Below are positions 12,201 to 24,515 of a DNA stretch of 64,000 nt, in pieces (position 1 is the first letter of the stretch; each line of letters opens with the position of its first letter). The notes beneath the pieces were generated by a model. That model was not told the origin of the DNA, did not search any database, and saw only the letters and a list, made by a program, of their open reading frames with translations. The stretch is taken from the NCBI RefSeq assembly GCF_009905375.1, contig NC_133647.1, positions 82,409,742 through 82,473,741 on the forward strand. The letters run 5' to 3'. Made by a program: the position numbers and the translations under genes. Source of the stretch: Apium graveolens. Lineage: Eukaryota > Streptophyta > Magnoliopsida > Apiales > Apiaceae.

Positions 12201-13152
12201 TAAATATATAATGAAATTTCAGTAGCATGCAAAGGATTTTAAAGCATGATATCTTCATAAAACACTTAGTTAGCACATATACATAATATATCTCATAGAG
12301 AGCTCTTGAATTCACAAGAATCAAGAGTTTCTCTTTGGCGATCACATAAGAACTACACATGCATCCATGGAACTTCAACTTCCAAGTCACAAAACACTTG
12401 GAAAGTAAATAAGATGAATGTAAGTAGAAGATTTACACTTGGGAAGATGAAGAATGAATTGAAAAATGGAAGGGGGTGGGGAATTTGGCCTTCGGCCGAG
12501 AGCAATGGTGGAAGGGGGGAGGAGAAAAATTTGTGGGGTGTTGGATTGTGGAATGAGTGGAATGACTTCTCCCACTTAAACTTTTGTTTTATGCTTTTTG
12601 GTTGACAAATAATGAGTGGAAATGAGAACTTACAAAAATGTCCTTTAGCTAAAGTTAGGCCATTTTGCATGCAAGGCTAATGTAGTAATTTGGTAATAAT
12701 CAAATGAGTTAGTGGGGTTGGAAAAGTCTTATTTGCCCTTTGAGAGAATAGAAGGGTGATTTGCATGCAAGGTCTCTTATGTAATTTGATAATTATAACC
12801 AATAAAATTTGTAAAGATTTATTTTTATAAAATAAAATTACAAGTTCAAAAATTATAAAATTTATACCATAAAATAACTTGGATTTTTAGAAATTTTATA
12901 AAATCACTTTTGAAATTTGTGAATAAAATAACTTCTAAAAGAAAATTCTCCAAGGTTTAGAATATTCCTTATAAATTAAAAATAAGGGAAATAAATAAAC
13001 TCTCGCTTTGAAAAATCATATACTACATAAAACAAATTTAAAATGCAGAAATTTTTCATTCACACAAGGTACAACCATTAAGTATATTCACTTACGGCTT
13101 TAATATCACACAAAATCCACAGATAATATTACATAAAATGCCGGTCGTAAGA
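9297..13152 (-). repeat. G1 3' LTR (left copy)
   Basis: Begins TGTCACGCCCCC and ends CGGTCGTAAGA, followed at once by the polypurine tract. It pairs with 18613-22491. It lacks about 20 bp around 11360 (GGGCCTTCTTGGGCC-type sequence) that the right LTR has near 20690. The terminus GTAAGA, where G2 has GTAACA, suggests a point mutation of the canonical CA end. It contains the conserved GAGC/GCTC motif at 9573-9594. Reading frames inside it occur in both LTRs and are not credible genes. Confidence 0.93.
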
Positions 13153-14395
13153 TCCTCTCCCCCTTAAGGGATTCTGTCCCCAGAATCGAAGAGAACAGAT
13201 GAGGATACCGGGAACGCATATCAGACTCTAACTCCCAAGTTGATTCTTCGACCTTGGGGTTCCTCCAAAGTACTTTCACTAACTTTACCGACTTATTCCT
13301 AAGACTCTTTACTTGCCAGTCGAGTAATTTGACAGGTTGCTCCACAAATGACAGGTCTGCCTGAATTTCTACAGGTTCATATTCTATCACATGGCTAGCG
13401 TCAGGATTGTACTTCTTAAGCAACGACACATGGAACACATTATGCACATGCTGATACTGAGGTGGTTAGGCCAACTCGTAGGCCACCTTCCCCACTTGAC
13501 TCAAAATTTCAAAAGGACCTATATATCTAGGTGCTAACTTCCCTTTCTTGCCAAATCGAAACAACCCTTTTCTAGGTGACACCTTCAGCAAAACAGCTTC
13601 AGCAACTTGGTATCGAACATCCTTACGCACTGGATCCGCATACTTCCTTTGTCCATCTTGAGCAGCAAGCAACCTTTTCTGAATTAACTTGACTGTGTCA
13701 TGCAACTGTTGTACCAATTCTGAGCTGAGAATTCTTCCTTCTCCTACTTCATCCCAACTTGTTAGTGATCTACATTTTCGCCCATACAAAGCTTCGTATG
13801 GTGGCATGCCGATACTGGAATGATAGCTATTGTTGTAAGAGAATGTAATCAGCGGCAAGTGGTCGTCCCAACTTCCTGTAAAATCGATTGCACAACTGCG
13901 CAACATGTCTTCGATTGTTTGAATTGTCCTTTCGCTCTGACCATCAGTCTGCGGGTGGTATGCCGTGCTCATATTCAACTTCGTGCCAAGACATTCCTGA
14001 AATTACTTCCAGAATCTCGAGTTAAATCGGGGATCTCTGTCTGAAACTATTGATACGGGTACTCCATGCCTTAGTACGATTTCGCGCACATACAGATGAA
14101 CCAATTTGTCCAATGATGACTTTTCGTTTATTGGAAGGAAATGCGCCGACTTCGTAAGACGATCAACTATAACCCATATAGCGTCATGACCGGATTTCGT
14201 TCGTGGTAGTCCCACTATAAAATCCATAGCAATATTTTCCAATTTCCATTCTGGAGTCTTTAGGGGCTGAATTAATCCGCTTGGTCGTAAATGTTCTGCC
14301 TTCACTTTTTGACAAGTATAACACTTCGCAACCCATTCTGCCACGTCTCGCTTCATATTTGGCCACCAAAAGTTCTGCTTTAAGTCCCGATACAT
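13106..14395 (-). pseudogene. G1 integrase and chromodomain (broken)
   Basis: The zinc-binding end of the integrase is visible (CYTC near 14310-14328), then the core with its first Asp in MDFIVGLP (about 14208-14226), the second in VSDRDPRF (about 14025-14045) and the Glu in TDGQSERT (about 13917-13955): the D,D,E triad that inserts the DNA copy. The C-terminal part (about 13190-13350) has the WELE-type pattern of a plant chromovirus chromodomain, which can direct integration to heterochromatin. A TAA at 14003-14005 lies between the second Asp and the Glu; the aligned stop is also in G2. Another stop separates the core from the chromodomain near 13463-13465. Confidence 0.92.
13153..13166 (-). 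other. Polypurine tract of G1
   Basis: TCCTCTCCCCCTTA on the plus strand, i.e. TAAGGGGGAGAGGA on the element strand, directly inside the 3' LTR. It primes plus-strand DNA synthesis. The same tract occurs at 47452-47465 (G2) and in variant form at 59791-59804 (G3). Confidence 0.88.
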
Positions 14396-14415
14396 CTTGG
14401 TGCTTCCCGGGTGGA

Positions 14416-16560
14416 TTAAAATCTTGAATTGTGGGTTTCTTGTAGGATCTCATTCTTCAATTCCGGTACATGAGGAATCCAAATTCTTGAGGAAAACCTT
14501 AGTATCCCTTGCTCATCCCTTTGAGTATTAATCTCCTCTCCAGATAACTGATTCTTCTCTTTCTCCATTACTTCTTCTTGACATTTCTTTATCTTTTCCA
14601 CTAGTGTTGGCTGAAAAGTCATTGCACGACAAACTTCTTCAACCATTCCATATTTACAAAGTTCTAATCCAAATTTCTTAATCTCTTCAGATAATTCCTT
14701 TGGTGTTGCCATCATATTCAATCTCTCCTTTCTGCTTAGTGCATCGGCCACAACATTCGCCTTTCCGGGATGGTAATTTATCGAGCAATCGTAGTCCTTG
14801 ATCAATTCCAACCATCTCCTTTGCCTCATATTGAGCTCCTTCTGAGTGAAAATGTACTTTAAACTCTTGTGATCTGTGTAGATTTCATACTTCTCTCCGT
14901 AGAGGTAATGTCTCCAAATATTAAGTGCGAATAATATGGCGGCTAGTTCCAAGTCATGCGTCGGGTACTTCAACTCATGCGGTTTTAACTGTGTTGACAC
15001 ATACGCGATCACCTTACTATATTGCATTAATACACAGCCCAATCCCTTATGTAAAGCGTCGCTGAATATCACAAAGTTTCCTTGGTCATCTGGAAGCACT
15101 ACCACCGGAGCTGTTACCAATCTCTGCTTCAACTCTTGAAAGCTATCCTCACATTCTGCACTCCATTCAAACTTTTGATTCTTTCTGGTTAACTTGGTCA
15201 ATGGCGTGGCAATTTTTGAAAAATCCTTGACAAACCTTCTATAGTATCCTACCAATCCTAGAAAACTTCGCACTTCCGTAGGAGTCTTTGGCCTCTCCCA
15301 ACTCATAACTGCCTCAATCTTTGCCGGATCCACTTTAACTCCTTCATTTCCAATGACATGCCCCAAAAATTGAACTTCCTTCAACCAAAACTCACATTTG
15401 GTAAACTTGGCATACAACTTCTCTTGACGAAGTATCTACAATGCTATCCAGAGGTGTTGTTTATGTTCTTCTTCCGACTTAGAATAAATAAGGATGTCAT
15501 CAATGAATACCACGACAGACTTGTCCAAATACTTCTTAAATACTCGATTCATCAAATCCATAAATGCGGCCGGGGCGTTGGTCAATCCAAACGGCATTAC
15601 TAGGAATTCATAATGCCCATATCTGGTTCTAAATGCTGTCTTGGGAATATCTTCTTCTTTGATCTCTAATTGATGGTATCCCGATTTCAAGTCAATCTTT
15701 GAAAAGCATTTTGCTCCCTTTAACTGGTCAAAAAGGTCATCTATTCTTGGTAGCGGGTAGCAGTTCTTGATCGTTACCTTATTCAACTCCCGATAATCTA
15801 TGCATAGCCGCATACTCCCATCTTTCTTCTTTACAAACAGAACAGGTGCTCCCCATGGCGACATACTTGGCCGTATCACTCCTTTATCCAACAATTCTTG
15901 TAGCTGGCTCGCCAACTCTTTCATTTCTGCTGGTGCCATTCTATATGGGGCCTTTGAAACTGGTTCCGTGCCTGGAGCAAGGTTGATCTCGAACTCGATT
16001 TGTCGATCTGGTGGTAAGCCTGGTAGTTCGTCTGGAAACACATCGAGAAACTCGTTAACTACAGGGATATCTTCTATGTTGGGGTTGCCCTTTTCAGAAT
16101 CCACTACATACGCTAGGAACGACTCACAACCTTTTCTAAGTAGCTTCTTAGCCTGAATGATTATAAGAAATAGTTGCTCTTGCCTCCGCCCCTTAAATAC
16201 TACCTTCTCTCCACTCTTCGCCTTTAAATACACTTTCTTGGTCTTACAATTAATCTGGGCGTTATTCTCTCCTAACCAATCCATACCTAAAATTATATCA
16301 AACTCTCCCAACTTGAAGAGTATCAAGTCGGCTGAAAACTTATACCCCGAAATATCAATCTCACACTTCGGACAGAATTGATTCACAGGAATCTTCTCTT
16401 GGTTCGCAATTACCACATTTACTACCTCGCTCATAATCATTTTATAACATTAAAGCTTATCAACAAAAGATTCTGATATGAAAGATCTTGTTGCTCCCGA
16501 ATCAATCAATACTTTAGCTTTGACATTATTGAGTAAAAGTGTACCTGCTATCACCTCTGA
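14416..16560 (-). pseudogene. G1 protease, reverse transcriptase and RNase H (broken)
   Basis: The protease has the LIDSGATRSF active site (about 16490-16520). The RT runs from about 16060 to 15440, with [24 protein letters not shown] and the catalytic FIDD (15493-15507; the common YxDD with F for Y). RNase H follows, with YTDHKSLKY near 14855-14882 and DALSRK near 14735. Stops: one just after the protease motif (16447-16449) and one after RT (15433-15435), where G2 reads Glu. Order and sequence fit the Tekay clade. The enzymes would copy element RNA into DNA in the particle. Confidence 0.93.
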
Positions 16561-16599
16561 ATTCTGAACAGCATCCTTCATCTTTAGATCAATTATCCT

Positions 16600-17799
16600 T
16601 GTTGTTGCTTGCGGGGTTGGTGTAGGTGGTGGAGGTAATGCCAATACCTCAGCTGGCACGCTCGCACTGGTACTTGCCACGTTCATCAGAGCTTTGACTG
16701 GTCCGGTTGCCTTGCACTCCCTAGCTATGTGTCCAGTTCTCCCACACTTGTAACATGTAACTCCTGGCTTCGGTATCTTGCACTCATTTACCAAATATCC
16801 CTTCTGATTGCACCTATAACATGTCATGCTCAACTTATTACATACTCCAGGGTGCCTTCTTCCACAGTGCTTGCATTCCAGTCTTTGGAACCTGTTTTCT
16901 CCAACTTGCCCTTGGCTTGCCTGATTGTTCCCCTTCGATTCTTGCCTTTTGCCCAAATTTCCTTTCTTTTGAAAATTTCCGCCCTTATGGAATCCAATCC
17001 TGTTTACATTCCGATCTTGTGAACTTCCTACTTCAGACTTTTATCCATAAAATGGAACCTTCCTCTTCTTGTTATCCCTTTTCTTCCTTGACTGCGTCCC
17101 ATTATTCTCAATCAGAGCATCTTTCTGTACTACTCCCGCGTAGGTTTCAAGTTCAAACATAGCCACTCTATCTCTAATCCAAGGCTCCAATCCTTGCTGA
17201 AATTTCTTTGCTTTTTCCTCCTCAGTGCTGGTATACTTTGTCACAAACCTTGACAACTCAGTAAACTTCTTCTCATACTCCAGTACAGTCATGTTCCCTT
17301 GCTTCAACTCAAGAAATTTAAGCTCCATCTGATTCTGCATGTACTTAGGGTAATACTTGTCCAGAAATAACTTCTTAAATCTCTCCCAAGAAACCTGCTG
17401 AGTTGCTTCCATAGCTTTTACTGACTCCCACCAATAGATGACTTTGCCCTTCAAGAAGTAAGTAGCATATGGCATTTTCTGATCGTCTCCTCACTATACC
17501 AACTCAAAATCCCTTTCCATCTTCTTAATCCATGTGTTAGCTATTACTGGATCAGTGGTATCATGAAATGCAGGTGGATTCACATTCTGAAATGCCTTGA
17601 AAGTGACAACTTGTCTAGGTGGTACTGGTAGTTCAGGTGGTTGGTATGGTTCACGGTTATCTTGGTTTTCAATTCGTTGTTGAAGAGTTAGTTGTTGTTG
17701 AGCTATAGCATTGGTTTGCTGTTGTAAAGTTTCCAGTAGTCGAAGAATATTTGGGTCTGTGGTGGATGTGGTTGTTGGGTTCTTCTTTTTGGGAGGCAT
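16600..17799 (-). pseudogene. G1 gag (broken by stops)
   Basis: The start is the ATG at 17799 (MPPKKKNP), shared with G2. A Gln-rich, coiled-coil-like N-terminus (LLETLQQQTNAIAQQQ) is followed by the retrotransposon gag core (YWWESVKAM, LELKQGNMTVLEYEKKF) and a basic linker. Three cysteine knuckles follow: CKHCGRRHPGVC (about 16840-16876), CYRC... (about 16774-16823) and CYKCGRTGHIAREC (about 16714-16756). Two adjacent stops, TAG TGA, at 17488-17493 replace codons open in G2, and a TAA lies at 17041-17043. The product would form the particle and package RNA. Confidence 0.92.
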
Positions 17800-18182
17800 G
17801 ATCCTGAAATAAGAGTTATGTCAAAATAGATATGAATGATAAAATAATTCGAGGGTATCGCATGGCATTCTTATTTACATATGAGGTCAAGTTTCAAATT
17901 AAGCAGATATGGCGATGCATATAAAAGCGTAAAATAACAGTTGAGAGCAAATGGAACAATAGTGCATGATTATTGAAATTTAAAGGTCACAATACATCTG
18001 GATTAGGACAAAGTCTGATTCTAGGATCAACAGGCTTATTTAAAGGAAATAACGGAAACAACTGGGGATTCTACGGAGTCTGATAGTACAACAACATGAA
18101 AGGTAAATGGAAAGAACTAAAGCTCCACTCCATCTGAACGGGGCTTGGTAGTCTTTTCCTCTCGAAGAGTCTTCACAATGCT

Positions 18183-18485
18183 CTAGAGCTCATCCGCCAC
18201 CATCTGAATGACATACTGGCTGGTGCGGTCCCGGTGCGCTGGCATCTCCTCAAGCTTAATGTTGACGTACTGAACCAAGGTCTCAAGTCTCGCAGTCATC
18301 TACTCCTTGGGCTTCCCTTCATAGTTTTGGCTGTCCGGGTACACGTTCTTCAGTCGGTCTATCAGTCGGTCGTACTTGCCCTGAAGCATGTCGAACTCGC
18401 GCCTCAACTTAGCATACACGGAGAAAACAACAGTGTCGTCCGACCCAGAAGATGACGAGGAATGCGCCCTTTGCTGATAAACCAA
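18183..18485 (-). pseudogene. Leader reading frame between PBS and gag of G1
   Basis: About 100 codons lie upstream of gag on the same strand. The first part is Ser-rich and acidic (RAHSSSSSGSDD), followed by a charged, helix-like stretch (KLRREFDMLQGKYDRLIDRL). One stop splits it near 18300-18302, where G2 reads Gln. After it come ARLETLVQYVN and HRDRTSQY, and the frame ends at a TAG (18183-18185) that G2 shares. No standard ATG starts it; the longest stretch would start at a TTG. I do not recognise the product. The counterpart in G2 is at 52469-52726. A spliced or internally initiated leader protein, or a noncoding leader that merely looks open, are both possible. Confidence 0.5.
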
Positions 18486-18594
18486 TAAGAGGAGTATTAA
18501 TAATAAATTTACTTAACCTACTCTCTCGCATATTATCTATAACCTACACATATATCCTATAACCTAATTGGGCTGTCCAGGGACTCTAAACCGT

Positions 18595-18607
18595 AACTTT
18601 GATACCA
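18595..18607 (-). other. Primer binding site of G1 (initiator tRNA-Met)
   Basis: On the element strand TGGTATCAAAGTT, five bases inside the 5' LTR. G2 has the canonical TGGTATCAGAGCT at the same place, so the G1 site carries changes within the tRNA match. Confidence 0.82.
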
Positions 18608-18612
18608 AAACC

Positions 18613-21600
18613 TGTCACGCCCCCAACTTAAACATCAAATTAAATATAACTATTACAACATTTTAAAAAGAAGTAAACATAACCAACTCCAAGATCTTAC
18701 AGTTTAGGGTTTGGAACAGCCCAACACTACCATCTATTACGACTGATTTTAAATAGCGAGTCCTCACACAAAACTACTATCTCTTATTCTACCTGAGCTC
18801 GAACATAAGCATCAGCATCACAGGTCTTACGGGCAGTCTGCTTGAATCTAACCATAGTTGTTAGCTGTAATATCAGGGTAAAGCAATGAGTGAGCCAAAT
18901 GCTCAACAAGTGCTAAACAATACGATACAAAACATAAATCGAGAAAACATTAAAGAATGACAATGGAAAGACATAACCAATGATAACGAGAGATAAAACT
19001 ATGGGTGAGGGCATCATTTTGCTTGTATCAAAACAATTTTAAAATCATATCTTAATCAAAATCATTTTATGACGCTACGGATTACAGCCGGTGATCAGCC
19101 GCGAAGTAATCCCGAACCTCGTTGGGTTCTAAAACATTAATGGGATCCCTAGGCAACTTTTAAGCCTACAATATAAGTGTGGAAAGGACTCGCGTCTCAG
19201 TCCAGATCCACTATTCAAAGAAAACATTTATCCCTCTTTGGGACTGAAAATCCACATTTTATTTATTTCAAAAACTGATGTCGATTTATGCCCGAAAATC
19301 TCTTTTAACAGTAAACATTTTTATCAAGGGATTATAGTTCAACTCGAAACACGGGAAATATGGTACTAAATCTCAGGGCCATGATCCACTAAACTTTACT
19401 CTATTAGGGTAACTGAAAGGATTTCATATATAAAACCTGGACAAGGAAGTTTAGTGAGGCTATTGGATATTATGAAGGGGTAGTGCCAAACTTGGCTTTA
19501 AGCAATGGTTTCTCGTCAAAGTGCAAGTGCTAGATCATCAAGAAGATAAGCTTCATGAATACTAAGGGTGTTAAGGTATGAAGAATGATCTTTAACTCAG
19601 GATATATCAGAATTGTTAAGCTTTAAAATAAGAAAGAGGGGTATCAATCAATGAGGAACAACTTTGATAAATATCTGGCTTTTAGGTATCGAGGTGAAGT
19701 TTCTATAAGGGTTCAAGCATCAGGGTGAGATATCAGCACTTTAGGAATCATTAGCATGTTAATCAAGAGGATCAATCAAGTATTATAACAACCCTTTATT
19801 TTATCATGGCATTCATCTTACTTTAATATACTATCATGATAAGACTACTTTGCAATACGTACTCGAGGGTTCATGGCATTTCTATATGATTCAAAGATGA
19901 ACATAAGATATGTTGATTTAAATATATTAAAGTGACTCAGGATAGTTGCGTCAATATATATGAACTATTTGTTACACAATTGCAGTGAATACGAAGATAG
20001 GTTGAATCACTTGCCTTGAGAAAGGCTGGTCTGGTCTGACTGGTAGGAGCAACGGGAAGCTTCACTCGACCTTCATGGCAAGTTTTCCCTCGTCTCGAGA
20101 TCCTACATAAATAATAATAATCCTCATTATAATATATTCTCACCAACTTAACCTATTTACAACCCGAATTTAAACACAGATGGCACTTAGGCCTATATGC
20201 ACTTAATTTATATTCACCTTATAAATATAATTGCACACACATAGCCACATATACTCACATATCATATATTAATACCAAATAACACCATATACACCATAAT
20301 GTAACACTAGGCTTGGATGATCTCGACTCATAACTTAAGTCACTTGGTCGCTAAACTAGACAAAGTCTTCTAATTTTGGCTTCCTAACTCGATGTGCCTT
20401 TACTAAACTATCCAAGACCTATTGACCCTCACTTGGGCCTTTTGCTCTACTGACCTTATACTATCTTACAACTATGGTGATCAACCTAGATCTCACTCCT
20501 AAATGTTCTAAAACTATGTGTTAAGTGAAAGTGCTAATTAGTCTAAATTTCAGAATGACAACTACGGTTTCTTGAGTGCATTAGACACTATTAAACTATA
20601 AGTTTTCCTTCAAAACTCTTACACAAGACTCTCCAAACCTTAGGGCATCTCCCAAACTTGATGTGACTCAAGGGCCTAGCTTGGGCCTTCTTGGGCCTAA
20701 GCTTAAAGTCCAAGGTTCCCCTGTTTTCCTGGACAGAAATCGCCCTGACTTGAATTAACTTGTGACATATGGTTCTAACTCATATCCTATGAACTATGAC
20801 TGGACAAACTTCTCTGACACTCCCTCTAACTAAGGCCAAACAGGGCCTAATGAGGGCCTACCCATGACATGGTCAAATCTCCCTATTTCTAAGTTGTAAC
20901 AAAATTGTCCCCTGCTGGACAGATTTTGTGATTCTACTTGAGCACCTAACCAAATGACATGCAAACCTCCAACCAACTCCAAAAACCTTTTATATACTCC
21001 CAATACTAACTTCTGGTGGCTTGGGCCTCAAAGTGCACAACAAATGCTCATTCAAAACTTCCCCATAAACTAGTGCATCAAATCTGGAAAAAAATGAAAA
21101 CACCAACTAATCCCTATTCACCTTAACTCCAACTTAAAAACCAAGCACCCAACTCTTTCCAAAGCAAACCTAGTGTCTTAATGTCCTAAAATAGTGTCTC
21201 AACAGAAGGGAAGATCATCCATGCCCAAAAATTAATAACATGCAACTAAAAAATATGACATGCAACTCATGGAAAACACATAACAAGATTTCGGCTAGGC
21301 ATAAAGTTTTAAATGCTTGCAAAATCGACTTGCACCTATTACCCATCCTTAATAATTATGAAATATAACTTATTTTAACTATTAATAAGAAATTTATCAT
21401 GAAAACAATCTATTTTAAGCACACATTTTTTGAATTTATAGATTTTTAAGCATAACAACATGATTTCGAAAAGAGTAACATGCAAAACATGGTTGATCAT
21501 CATTTTAATATCTTAAAACTAGCATGCATGGCTAAACATAAATATATAATGAAATTTCAGTAGCATGAAAAGGATTTTAAAGCATGATATCTTCATAAAA

Positions 21601-22491
21601 CACTTAGTTAGCACATATACATAATATATCTCATAGAGAGCTCTTGAATTCATAAGAATCAAGAGTTTCTCTTTGGCGATCACATAAGAACTACACATGC
21701 ATCCATGGAACTTCAACTTCCAAGTCACAAAACACTTGGAAAGTATATAAGATGAATGTAAGTAGAAGATTTACACTTGGGAAGATGAAGAATGAATTGA
21801 AAAATGGAAGGGGGTGGGGAATTTGGCCTTCGGCCGAGAGCAATGGTGGGAGGGGGGAGGAGAAAAATTTGTGGGGTGTTGGAGTGTGGAATGAGTGGAA
21901 TGACTTCTCCCACTTAAACTTTTATTTTATGCTTTTTGGTTGACAAATAATGAGTGGAAATGAGAACTTACAAAAATATCCTTTAGCTAAAGTTAGGCCA
22001 TTTTGCATGCAAGGCTAATGTAGTAATTTGGTAATAATCAAATGAGTTAGTGGGGTTGGAAAAGTCTTATTTGTCCTTTGAGAGAATAGAAGGGTGATTT
22101 GCATGCAAGGTCTCTTATGTAATTTGATAATTATAACCAATAAAATTTGTAAAGATTTATTTTTATAAAATAAAATTACAAGTTTAAAAATTATAAAATT
22201 TATACCATAAAATAACTTGGATTTTTAGAAATTTTATAAAATCACTTTTGAAATTTGTGAATAAAATAACTTTTAAAAGAAAATTTCTCCAAGGTTTAGA
22301 ATATTCCTTATAAATTAAAAATAAGGGAAATAAATAAACTCTCGCTTTGAAAAATTATATACTACATAAAGCAAATTTAAAATGCAGAAATTTTTCATTT
22401 ACACAAGGTACAACCATTAAGTATATTCACTTACGGCTTTAATATCACACAAAATCCACAGATAATATTACATAAAATGCCAACCATAATA
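18613..22491 (-). repeat. G1 5' LTR (right copy)
   Basis: Starts TGTCACGCCCCC and ends CCATAATA directly before the GTTAG duplication. Nearly identical to 9297-13152. The GAGC/GCTC motif lies at 18889-18910. As the 5' LTR it should hold the element promoter; I could not place the transcript start. Confidence 0.93.
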
Positions 22492-22496
22492 GTTAG
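22492..22496 (+). repeat. Right target-site duplication of G1 (GTTAG)
   Basis: Perfect match to 9292-9296. Confidence 0.92.
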
Positions 22497-23085
22497 GTTT
22501 TGACTATTGCCATGATTAGATATTTCATGTTATGAGCTTCGTTTTGATATGTGGTTCGCTTGAATCCGATGCACGGTTTAGGAGAAATAACCGTTTTAAG
22601 TAACGGCGTTTCGCAAACGAACCATTACCCCTCGCCTTACTTTGAAACCTTGGTTAAGGCCCTTAAATGACTAATTAGAGTATGAATCAATTATGTAAAG
22701 TGGATTAGGCATTTTTTAGGGTACTCGCGAAAGAATCGCCTTAAAATTCTTAATGGTTAATTTATTAAAAATGGTGGAGCCGAGGGTACTCGAACTACTT
22801 ATGAGATTCGTTAAGCGTAGAAGTGACCATAAGCGAACGTTAGGGTTCAATTGGTTAAAGTCTAGTTTCTTAAGCGACCGGGGTTTAATTCCAACTTATG
22901 TTGTTGTTCATAGGTTATCGGACCCACTCTAAGCTTAAGTCTATCCGGGAATACTCAGGCAAGTTTTCTACCCATTATACTGTTGTTGTGATGTAAATAT
23001 ATATATATGCATTATCTTGTGATAGATGCATGATGGTTAATTAGAGAATCTTGCGATATATTGGAGCATGCTGATATATTAGAGC
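22497..23085 (+). mobile_element. LTR-like sequence S, right part
   Basis: Continuation of 7934-9296 after removal of G1 and one GTTAG. Noncoding; contains a short AT dinucleotide run near 22998-23010. It ends where copia B gag sequence becomes readable on the minus strand. The S/copia B junction is not sharp, about 23040-23090. Confidence 0.5.
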
Positions 23086-23883
23086 CTTTCCTTTTGTTTT
23101 CCTAGAGACAATTGGCTTTTCTTCAGCCTTTAAAACAACTGTCTAAGACTTGCGTCCATGCCTCCTCTTTCTTTGCTCCATCTCAAGTTCATGAGTCTTG
23201 AGCATCCCATAGATTTCATCAAGAGACATATCAGCAAGTTCATAGTTGTCTCTTATTGTAGTAGCTTTCAAATCCCACTTTTCAGGAAGAGCTAGTAGGA
23301 ATTTCATATTTGAATCTTCTTGATCATATTTCTTATCCACTAGTGACAGATCATTCAACAACTTTGTGAATCTGTCATATGTATCAATTAGTGACTCATC
23401 AGATTTTGAGTCAAAGTGCTCATACTCCTGTGTGAGTATTGTCTTCCTGTTCTTTTTTATGGCATTGGTTCCTTCACATCTCACTTCCAATGCATCCCAG
23501 ATTTCTTTTTCATTCTTGCATGCAATCACCCTGTTTGACATAACATTGTCAAGTGCACTATGAAGCAAGTGTCTTACTTTTGTATCCTTGCCTAGTGAAG
23601 AGATGTCTTCAGTGGTGTATTCTCTCTTTCCTTTGGGAATCATCCTCTGTGGCTCATTCCCAACAGCAACAGAAAGCTTTGTGGGCTTGTGTGGACCATC
23701 ATTAATTATGTCTAAATATTCTGGATCTGTAGCTTCCAGAAACATGACCATCTTCACACTCCATACAGGGTACTCAGACACCCTGAGCAAAGGAACCCTG
23801 ATAGTTTCATATCTACTGGTGTTTTGAATGGGTTAAACCTTTGCAAGTTCTTGAGGGTCTGGTATTTTTGCTTGATCAGACAT
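23085..23883 (-). pseudogene. Copia B (SIRE type) gag, N-terminal part
   Basis: The start is the ATG at 23881-23883 (MSDQAKIPDPQEL), 48 bp inside the PBS. A TAA at 23833-23835 stops it at about codon 17; from 23790 the frame is open for 215 codons. Recognisable are YPVWSVKM near the start, EIWDALEVRCEGT, YEHFDSKSDESLIDTYDRF, LLALPEKWDLKATTIRD and LDEIYGMLKTHELE: the UBN2-type gag core of SIRE copia elements. The basic tail KRRHGRKS ends in a stop at about 23143, and similarity continues to about 23085, where the element is cut. The zinc knuckle and all of pol are missing. Confidence 0.85.
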
Positions 23884-23931
23884 TATTGATTGTTTGTTTG
23901 GATCTTAACTGTTTGTAAGCTTAACAGATTG

Positions 23932-23943
23932 GCTCTGATACCA
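23932..23943 (-). other. Primer binding site of copia B (initiator tRNA-Met)
   Basis: GCTCTGATACCA on the plus strand, complementary to initiator tRNA-Met, with a two-base spacer to the LTR at 23946. Confidence 0.88.
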
Positions 23944-23945
23944 CT

Positions 23946-24515
23946 TGTTAGGCCTCAATGATACTATAGAAGGGGGTTGAATATAATATTTATAATCAAT
24001 TCGATTATGAACACAGGTATGTAATAGAAAACAAGTTTATTCTATATATCAAACTCTGTTACAGTAGGTTTAATCTACTCTCTCAGTTATGTATGATATC
24101 ACTAAGAGCTTCTAGGGTTACAATAGAATAATATTCTCGAGAATGATAACACATATAGTGTAAACCCTAAGCTGTGTTTATATAGTACACAGTTATAAGA
24201 TATCTTCTAATTGATATGAAAATATATCTCTTCCTAAAATATATCAATCAGATATTATCTTCTGTAGTCCTTTAGCTGTCCAACTCTCCATGCATATCTT
24301 TACTTGTTTAATCCAGATCCTCTCCTGTAAATCAGCCGCTTTTCATCCCTGTAGTGTATCTGCACTTAAGTTCTGATATAAGTTCTGACTCCTTAAGTTC
24401 TAATAACTTTCTGTCTTCAGTAAGTTCTGATTTCCAGTTAAGTTCTGATATTCTGATATTAAGTTCTGAAACTAAACAAATCAGATTAGACATGACATCA
24501 CAAATATATCTAACA
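23946..24515 (-). repeat. 5' LTR of copia B
   Basis: 570 bp with the perfect terminal inverted repeat TGTTAG / CTAACA, directly outside the PBS. The outer part has repeated TTAAGTTCTGATAT phrases (24366-24470). ATTCT (24516-24520) follows and would be the target duplication. The first 250 bp match 5751-5997. Confidence 0.8.

Larger units (their letters stand above)
9297..22491 (-). mobile_element. Complete chromovirus (Tekay/Del type) LTR retrotransposon G1, 13.2 kb
   Basis: Both LTRs (9297-13152 and 18613-22491), the PBS, the PPT, gag, protease, RT, RNase H, integrase and a C-terminal chromodomain are present in the order expected for a minus-strand Ty3/gypsy chromovirus. It is flanked by a perfect 5-bp duplication, GTTAG. 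In the first 300 bp I count about nine differences between the LTRs (about 97% identity), so the insertion is fairly recent compared with the rest of the window. Coding capacity is broken by stops in gag, protease, RT and integrase. It sits inside sequence S. Confidence 0.95.

Noticed and set aside
12181..12670. Overlapping reading frames on both strands near the end of the G1 3' LTR (again at 21519-21943)
   Set aside because: They lie inside the LTR, occur in both LTR copies, overlap each other on opposite strands and show no domain; they reflect the LTR sequence.
15800..16381. Plus-strand frames antisense to the G1 reverse transcriptase and protease
   Set aside because: Shadows of the real minus-strand pol frame.
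22998..23010. AT dinucleotide microsatellite
   Set aside because: Too short to annotate separately; ordinary in AT-rich plant DNA.
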